Positions 63,001-64,000 of a DNA stretch of 64,000 bases are shown piece after piece. A model generated the notes under the pieces. It did no database searches, was not told the origin of the DNA, and worked only from the letters and a program-made list of their open reading frames with translations. Numbering within the stretch: the stretch's first letter is position 1; every line of letters begins with the position of its first letter. The position numbers were made by a program, and so were the translations under genes. Origin of the DNA: Nematostella vectensis (taxonomy: Eukaryota > Cnidaria > Anthozoa > Actiniaria > Edwardsiidae); contig NC_064044.1 in NCBI RefSeq assembly GCF_932526225.1, positions 2,981,001 to 3,045,000 on the forward strand, given 5' to 3'.

Positions 63001-63652
63001 AAGGCTAGCGCATTCAGAATCAAACCATATAAGGCTAGCGCATTCAGAATCAAACCATATAAGGCTAGCGCATTCAGAATCAAACCATTTAAGGCTATAG
63101 CATTCAGAATCAAATCATATAAGGCTAGCGCATTCAGAATCAATTCATATAAGGCTAGCGCATTCAGAATCAAATCATATAAGGCTAGCGCATTCAGAAT
63201 CAAACCATATAAGGCTAGCGCATTCAGAATCAAACCATTTAAGGCTAGCGCATTCAGAATCAAACTATATAAGGCCAGTGTTTTCAGAATCAAACCATAT
63301 AAGACACGCGCATTCAGAATCAAATCATACAAGGGTAGCGCATTCAGAATCAAATCATATGAGGCTATAGCATAAAGAATCAATCAAGATGTGCATGAAA
63401 ACATATAAGGCTAGCGCATTGAGAATCAAACCGTAAAAGAGTAGTGCATTCAGAATCAAAACTTATTAGAGCTGGGTTAAAATTGATTTAATTAAAGGGG
63501 CGGTTACAAGTGGTGTAACAGCGACTTACATGTGTCTTCATAAAGCTGCTTATCGTATCTGGTGTTGACAAGCTAGGCTTATGATCCCTTCCAGACCGCG
63601 CACTCCCTGTACCGCACGAGGAAGACTGGTACTCATCTGCCCATTTAAACAG
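41949..63652 (-). CDS. ZGRF1: ZGRF1-type SF1 DNA helicase, 28 exons, 5' end outside window
   Basis: I joined 28 exons on the - strand: 63530-63652, 61927-62007, 61348-61447, 60825-60939, 59867-59898, 59360-59474, 58424-58538, 58109-58153, 57937-58024, 56976-57066, 56665-56736, 54126-54287, 52327-52375, 49547-49624, 49389-49450, 48810-48849, 48135-48218, 47431-47460, 47193-47230, 46668-46728, 46195-46281, 45814-45877, 44375-44435, 43994-44027, 43434-43528, 42798-42830, 42317-42393 and 41949-42034. The total is 2,118 bases, i.e. 705 residues plus stop, with phases consistent throughout. Helicase motifs: I GVFGSGKS (272-279), Ia SSTTNVAVDR (313-322), II LLDECSQ (425-431), III GDPKQL (453-458), IV QYRCHP (494-499), V STVDAFQGGEK (611-621), VI NVALTRAKR (644-652). 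The order and wording fit ZGRF1, a 5'-3' helicase of recombinational repair in human cells. The N-terminal part and GRF zinc finger are not in view. Confidence 0.93.
42150..42312. repeat. Degenerate ~49-bp repeat, 3 copies, near a ZGRF1 donor
   Basis: Units share GCTGTTTCTAGGAATCAAGC and CTCACTCACTGTATGTG; the last unit stops a few bases from the donor at 42316. Confidence 0.75.
42317..42393 (-). CDS. ZGRF1: ZGRF1 exon
   Basis: Encodes HLLIIGSLRMLSSNAVWGNV then IQHCR. Donor gtaaga. Confidence 0.93.
42798..42830 (-). CDS. ZGRF1: ZGRF1 micro-exon, motif VI
   Basis: 33 bp, RTNVALTRAK, with the arginine finger R649. Acceptor TTTGCAG, donor gtgaga. Confidence 0.92.
43128..43327. mobile_element. 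Foldback MITE, about 70-bp terminal inverted repeats
   Basis: Left AGCCAAATTCGTTGTTGCGC ... ATAGCGCGTAGT is matched in reverse complement by ACTACGCGCTAT ... GACGAATTTGGCT. About 200 bp, in a ZGRF1 intron. Confidence 0.88.
43434..43528 (-). CDS. ZGRF1: ZGRF1 exon, motif V
   Basis: Encodes ISTVDAFQGGEKDVVLLSCV then RTKRVGFIDCD. Donor gtagta. Confidence 0.95.
43754..43968. mobile_element. MITE with about 35-bp terminal inverted repeats
   Basis: Left ATAGACCGTTTTCACGATGT plus TGCGCGCGCATCC pairs with right GGACGCGCGCGCAACATCGC plus GAAAACGATCTAT. Second copy (left part) at 11031. Confidence 0.88.
43994..44027 (-). CDS. ZGRF1: ZGRF1 micro-exon
   Basis: 34 bp, SASHSEMKGVQ. Acceptor CTCCTTCTTCAG, donor gtaagc. 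Confidence 0.88.
44375..44435 (-). CDS. ZGRF1: ZGRF1 exon
   Basis: Encodes VITLYKSQLRTITAHLAAS. Acceptor TTTATTCCAG, donor AA|gtacga. Confidence 0.92.
44669..45828. repeat. 38-bp minisatellite, about 30 copies, each with a splice donor
   Basis: On the - strand each unit reads GCACAGATAGGTGAGTCCAC then ATGGTAGACTTGCCATAC. The array starts inside the exon 45814-45877 and copies its last 10 bases and its GTGAGT donor into the intron. Confidence 0.96.
45814..45877 (-). CDS. ZGRF1: ZGRF1 exon, donor amplified about 30-fold
   Basis: Encodes AKFVVFMIDHLLEAGVEPAQ then IG. The last 10 bp (GCACAGATAG) plus donor gtgagt are the core of the 38-bp array. Confidence 0.93.
46195..46281 (-). CDS. ZGRF1: ZGRF1 exon
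   Basis: 29 codons: DFAPTLCFYNVSRGQEKHGQ then DGSYYNEEE. Donor gtgagc. Confidence 0.93.
46668..46728 (-). CDS. ZGRF1: ZGRF1 exon, acceptor in tandem copies
   Basis: Encodes LFYDSQLKDGVTSEERSPIV. The acceptor TTTATTTCAG and first 15 exon bases are repeated upstream. Donor gtacgt. Confidence 0.92.
46728..46850. repeat. 37-bp repeat, 3-4 copies, each with a splice acceptor
   Basis: On the - strand units contain TTTATTTCAGGCTWTTCTAT then GACAGTACCGTGTATCG. They duplicate the acceptor and first ~15 bases of exon 46668-46728. Confidence 0.93.
47193..47230 (-). CDS. ZGRF1: ZGRF1 micro-exon, motif IV
   Basis: 38 bp, YRCHPVISAIAN, preceded by Q from the previous exon. Donor gtaagt. Confidence 0.92.
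47431..47460 (-). CDS. ZGRF1: ZGRF1 micro-exon
   Basis: 30 bp, GYHPTMLRVQ, phase 0 both ends. Acceptor TTTCCACAG, donor gtgacc. Confidence 0.88.
47575..47680 (+). mobile_element. Fragment of the 24094-type MITE
   Basis: Shares ATAAGTTGCTTTTTGTTGTT, an AAAGCGCGCG block and a GTCACGT end with the full copies. Confidence 0.5.
47768..48185. repeat. 83-bp repeat, 5 copies, each with exon end plus donor
   Basis: On the - strand a unit holds GGCCTGGAGCAAACCCTGTT, TGACAGGCTTATTAAACTG, the donor GTAAGC and about 27 intron bases. The rightmost copy is part of the true exon 48135-48218. Confidence 0.95.
48135..48218 (-). CDS. ZGRF1: ZGRF1 exon, donor half in five tandem copies
   Basis: 28 codons QLSPTIQGSEPEHDKGLEQT then LFDRLIKL. 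Motif III has SP where QLPP is usual. The 3' 50 bp plus donor gtaagc is the unit of the 83-bp array. Confidence 0.93.
48810..48849 (-). CDS. ZGRF1: ZGRF1 exon, motif III start
   Basis: 40 bp encoding FECQKLLLVGDPK. Acceptor TTTTAG, donor gtaaaa. Confidence 0.92.
49389..49450 (-). CDS. ZGRF1: ZGRF1 exon, Walker B
   Basis: Encodes ILLLDECSQMTEPSSLLPLA. DE are the catalytic acidic residues. Donor gtaagc. Confidence 0.93.
49547..49624 (-). CDS. ZGRF1: ZGRF1 exon
   Basis: Encodes RLVEAQVVGVTCAACVFPCM then EKMKFP. Donor gtaagt. Confidence 0.93.
49855..52260. repeat. 51-bp minisatellite, about 47 copies, in a ZGRF1 intron
   Basis: Unit CATCCACACGCATAGGTAAC, ATAGAGACTGTAGTATGGAG, ATTATCTAAAT. Units alternate ACTGTAG and ACTATAG over long stretches, suggesting a 102-bp higher-order unit. 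The 17-codon period keeps frames open on both strands; these are not taken as genes. Confidence 0.97.
52327..52375 (-). CDS. ZGRF1: ZGRF1 exon
   Basis: Encodes LIRKSIEKQKLGINKK. Acceptor TGTTTTAG, donor gtacag. Lies between a 1.35-kb transposon and the 51-bp array. Confidence 0.9.
52614..53963. mobile_element. 1.35-kb inverted-repeat element, non-autonomous
   Basis: Arms at about 52614-52824 and 53801-53963 are reverse complements (ATATTTTTCTAATTGCTATT, GATGTTCCCATCGCGAAATA, CTAGTGGTCACCTCATATTG). The left arm has an extra 49-bp tandem duplication. No transposase frame; inserted in the ZGRF1 intron between 52375 and 54126. Target duplication not resolved. Confidence 0.82.
54126..54287 (-). 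CDS. ZGRF1: ZGRF1 exon
   Basis: The largest exon: LLDLGYDEFVRVGSVRKIAK to GDVSPTER. Acceptor TTTAATGGCAG, donor AC|gtaagg. Confidence 0.94.
54350..56640. repeat. 32-bp minisatellite, about 71 copies, in a ZGRF1 intron
   Basis: Unit CTGGATCCGCTTGGTGCAAT then CACTGTGTTACA; variants GCAAT/GCGGT and CTTGG/CTCGG are mixed. GGATCC in nearly every unit. It fills almost the whole intron. Long overlapping frames are a by-product of the repeat. Confidence 0.97.
56665..56736 (-). CDS. ZGRF1: ZGRF1 exon, motif Ia
   Basis: Encodes TPWKILVSSTTNVAVDRILI. Its donor gtaatg is about 25 bp from the 32-bp array. Confidence 0.93.
56976..57066 (-). CDS. ZGRF1: ZGRF1 exon, Walker A
   Basis: Encodes VFGSGKSYLLAVIIVFLLEV, the ATP-binding loop in the family's unusual GVFGxGKS form. 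Donor gtataa, weak. Confidence 0.93.
57937..58024 (-). CDS. ZGRF1: ZGRF1 exon leading to motif I
   Basis: Begins DQSAAMREC (Q-motif-like position) and ends LPTPITLIHG, leading into the Walker A exon. Donor gtaagt. Confidence 0.92.
58109..58153 (-). CDS. ZGRF1: ZGRF1 micro-exon
   Basis: 15 codons, INLAEEYTDRYHLNE, conserved (EYTDRYHxNE). Donor gttagt. Confidence 0.9.
58424..58538 (-). CDS. ZGRF1: ZGRF1 exon, variable linker
   Basis: 38 codons, Ser/Arg-rich, with SSSFVPPTR. Two frames are open; this one is chosen because phases on both sides fit only it. Confidence 0.75.
58930..59035. mobile_element. Fragment of the 43128-type foldback MITE
   Basis: Left-arm sequence AGCCGAATTCGTTGTTGCGC, AATCCAAAATACTTGTCTCG and a GCGCCTAGT; the right arm is absent. 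Confidence 0.7.
59130..59211. repeat. 82-bp hairpin, 38-bp arms and 6-nt loop
   Basis: TTCCCTGCTAGCAGAGGCCT... pairs with ...AGGCCTCTGCTAGCAGGGAA; 34 or more of 38 positions match; loop TGGGCT. Confidence 0.85.
59360..59474 (-). CDS. ZGRF1: ZGRF1 exon
   Basis: Encodes QVHALLACNAGNELTC to LLDRLLT, conserved before the helicase core. Acceptor TTTGTCTAG, donor AT|gtgagt. Confidence 0.88.
59867..59898 (-). CDS. ZGRF1: ZGRF1 micro-exon
   Basis: 32 bp encoding GYSPSNWHSG, a conserved family segment. Acceptor TAATTTCAG, donor gtaaga. Confidence 0.88.
60089..60280. mobile_element. Foldback MITE with about 60-bp inverted repeats
   Basis: TTAGCCTGCTTGCAGGCGGT, ACTCGGTGTTATTA and AACCCTCTCCGT recur in reverse complement at the right end. 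In a ZGRF1 intron. Confidence 0.85.
60640..60890. repeat. 78-bp repeat, 3 copies, each with exon end plus donor
   Basis: On the - strand units hold GTCCACTGAGTTCTGGGGAG, TTGGAGATAGAGCCGTTAAC, donor GTAAGT and 20-odd intron bases. The copy at about 60813-60890 is the real end of exon 60825-60939. Confidence 0.93.
60825..60939 (-). CDS. ZGRF1: ZGRF1 exon whose two edges are both tandemly repeated
   Basis: Encodes DIWIVSKSLSFDASF through GELEIEPL, conserved in ZGRF1. Acceptor TTGTTGTAG at 60940, donor AC|gtaagt at 60824. The 5' half recurs at 60885-61195 and the 3' half at 60640-60890. Confidence 0.9.
60885..61195. repeat. 101-bp repeat, 3 copies, each with acceptor plus exon start
   Basis: On the - strand units hold TTAATTGTTGTAG acceptor, GATATCTGGATCGTATCC and GACGCCAGTTT. 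The copy at 60889-60950 belongs to the real exon; two decoys lie upstream in the intron. Confidence 0.93.
61348..61447 (-). CDS. ZGRF1: ZGRF1 exon
   Basis: 33 codons plus one base; ends LSRKESSSMYSK, matching the lead-in to the conserved pre-helicase region. Donor gtgagt. Confidence 0.75.
61927..62007 (-). CDS. ZGRF1: ZGRF1 exon
   Basis: 27 codons (VMLYCECRFVRKQKDTF), phase 0 both ends. The acceptor GTTGTGAAACAG adjoins the 30-bp array; donor gtgagt. Confidence 0.6.
62075..63470. repeat. 30-bp minisatellite, about 46 copies, abutting a ZGRF1 acceptor
   Basis: Unit AAGGCTAGCGCATTCAGAAT then CAAACCATAT, with GCTAGC in most units. The array fades into the polypyrimidine region of the acceptor at 62008 (GGTTTGTTTCTGAATGCGCT on the - strand). 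Open frames on both strands are by-products. Confidence 0.96.
63530..63652 (-). CDS. ZGRF1: ZGRF1 exon (first seen)
   Basis: 41 codons, phase 0 both ends, polar (ends TPDTISSFMKTH). Follows CCTTCAG and ends in gtaagt. Membership rests on phase and position only. Confidence 0.6.
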
Positions 63653-64000
63653 CTGAAGGACAACCAACCAGCGTTAGTATACTGTAAGCTTGTCTCCCAT
63701 GCATTTCCTGATGCCTTGAGATGGAACGATGGTCAATTTCTACTATGATAGTAAAACTTAACGTTGGATAGGAGCAGGTCTAGCCACCCGCAGGAACTTA
63801 AAGCAACCCATCAATGCACCGGCAGTCTAGAGCAAAGTGGCAAAAATATTCACACTGCTTCTGCTTAGCGGTTAAGGTACCGTATCAAGGCTGGCGCTGT
63901 TTGTATACCACATTGGGACGTACTGCAAAGTAGTTTACCAAAGATATCCTATGACTTGTGGTCAGTATAGCAAGGTGGTGCCAGCAATGTTGGCGTTGTG
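63653..64000 (-). other. ZGRF1: ZGRF1 intron, window end
   Basis: No further exon recognised; the N-terminal exons must lie beyond the window. Confidence 0.5.

Noticed and set aside
62106-63383. 425-codon hydrophobic frame over the 30-bp array
   Set aside because: Repeat by-product that would overlap a ZGRF1 intron.

Overview
The window looks like nuclear DNA of a cnidarian, probably an anthozoan sea anemone. This is an inference from intron-rich animal genes, an intronless rhodopsin-class receptor, a fibrinogen-type lectin exon, many short foldback transposons and an AT-rich background. The species was not tested.

Layout. (1) 1-3.7 kb is a compact, intronless, less AT-rich block of five reading frames that resembles a nucleocytoplasmic large DNA virus (NCLDV): a partial tail-anchored protein, a five-repeat C-x-H/C-x2-C protein, an ankyrin protein, a TFIIB-like factor and a small membrane protein. 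Four of them share one upstream promoter-like motif at a fixed distance from the ATG. It reads as an endogenous viral insertion (or a chimeric join) just upstream of a host gene. (2) 4.8-24.0 kb is FBXO10 on the + strand: six exons, 938 codons, with an F-box, beta-helix repeats and a C-terminal CVIS CaaX box. Introns 2 and 5 carry a 7.9 kb 28-bp array and a 1.6 kb 40-bp array. (3) 25.3-26.0 kb is a fibrinogen-like exon on the - strand with a one-base frameshift. (4) 26.7-33.9 kb holds four more tandem arrays. (5) 34.3-36.2 kb is a 1.9 kb inverted-repeat transposon with a 7-bp target duplication. (6) 39.3-40.3 kb is a class A GPCR. (7) 41.9-63.7 kb, - strand, is the 3' part of a ZGRF1-type SF1 helicase, which I assembled from 28 exons whose phases all agree (705 codons, stop included in the last exon). 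Its 5' end lies beyond the window.

The most unusual structure is in the helicase gene. Its introns hold at least eight tandem arrays. Five of these have an authentic exon-intron boundary inside the repeat unit, so real 5' or 3' splice sites are present in 3 to about 30 tandem copies (donor of the exon at 45814, donor of 48135, acceptor of 46668, and both edges of 60825). A sixth array runs into an acceptor. No tRNA, rRNA, CRISPR array or autonomous transposase was seen.
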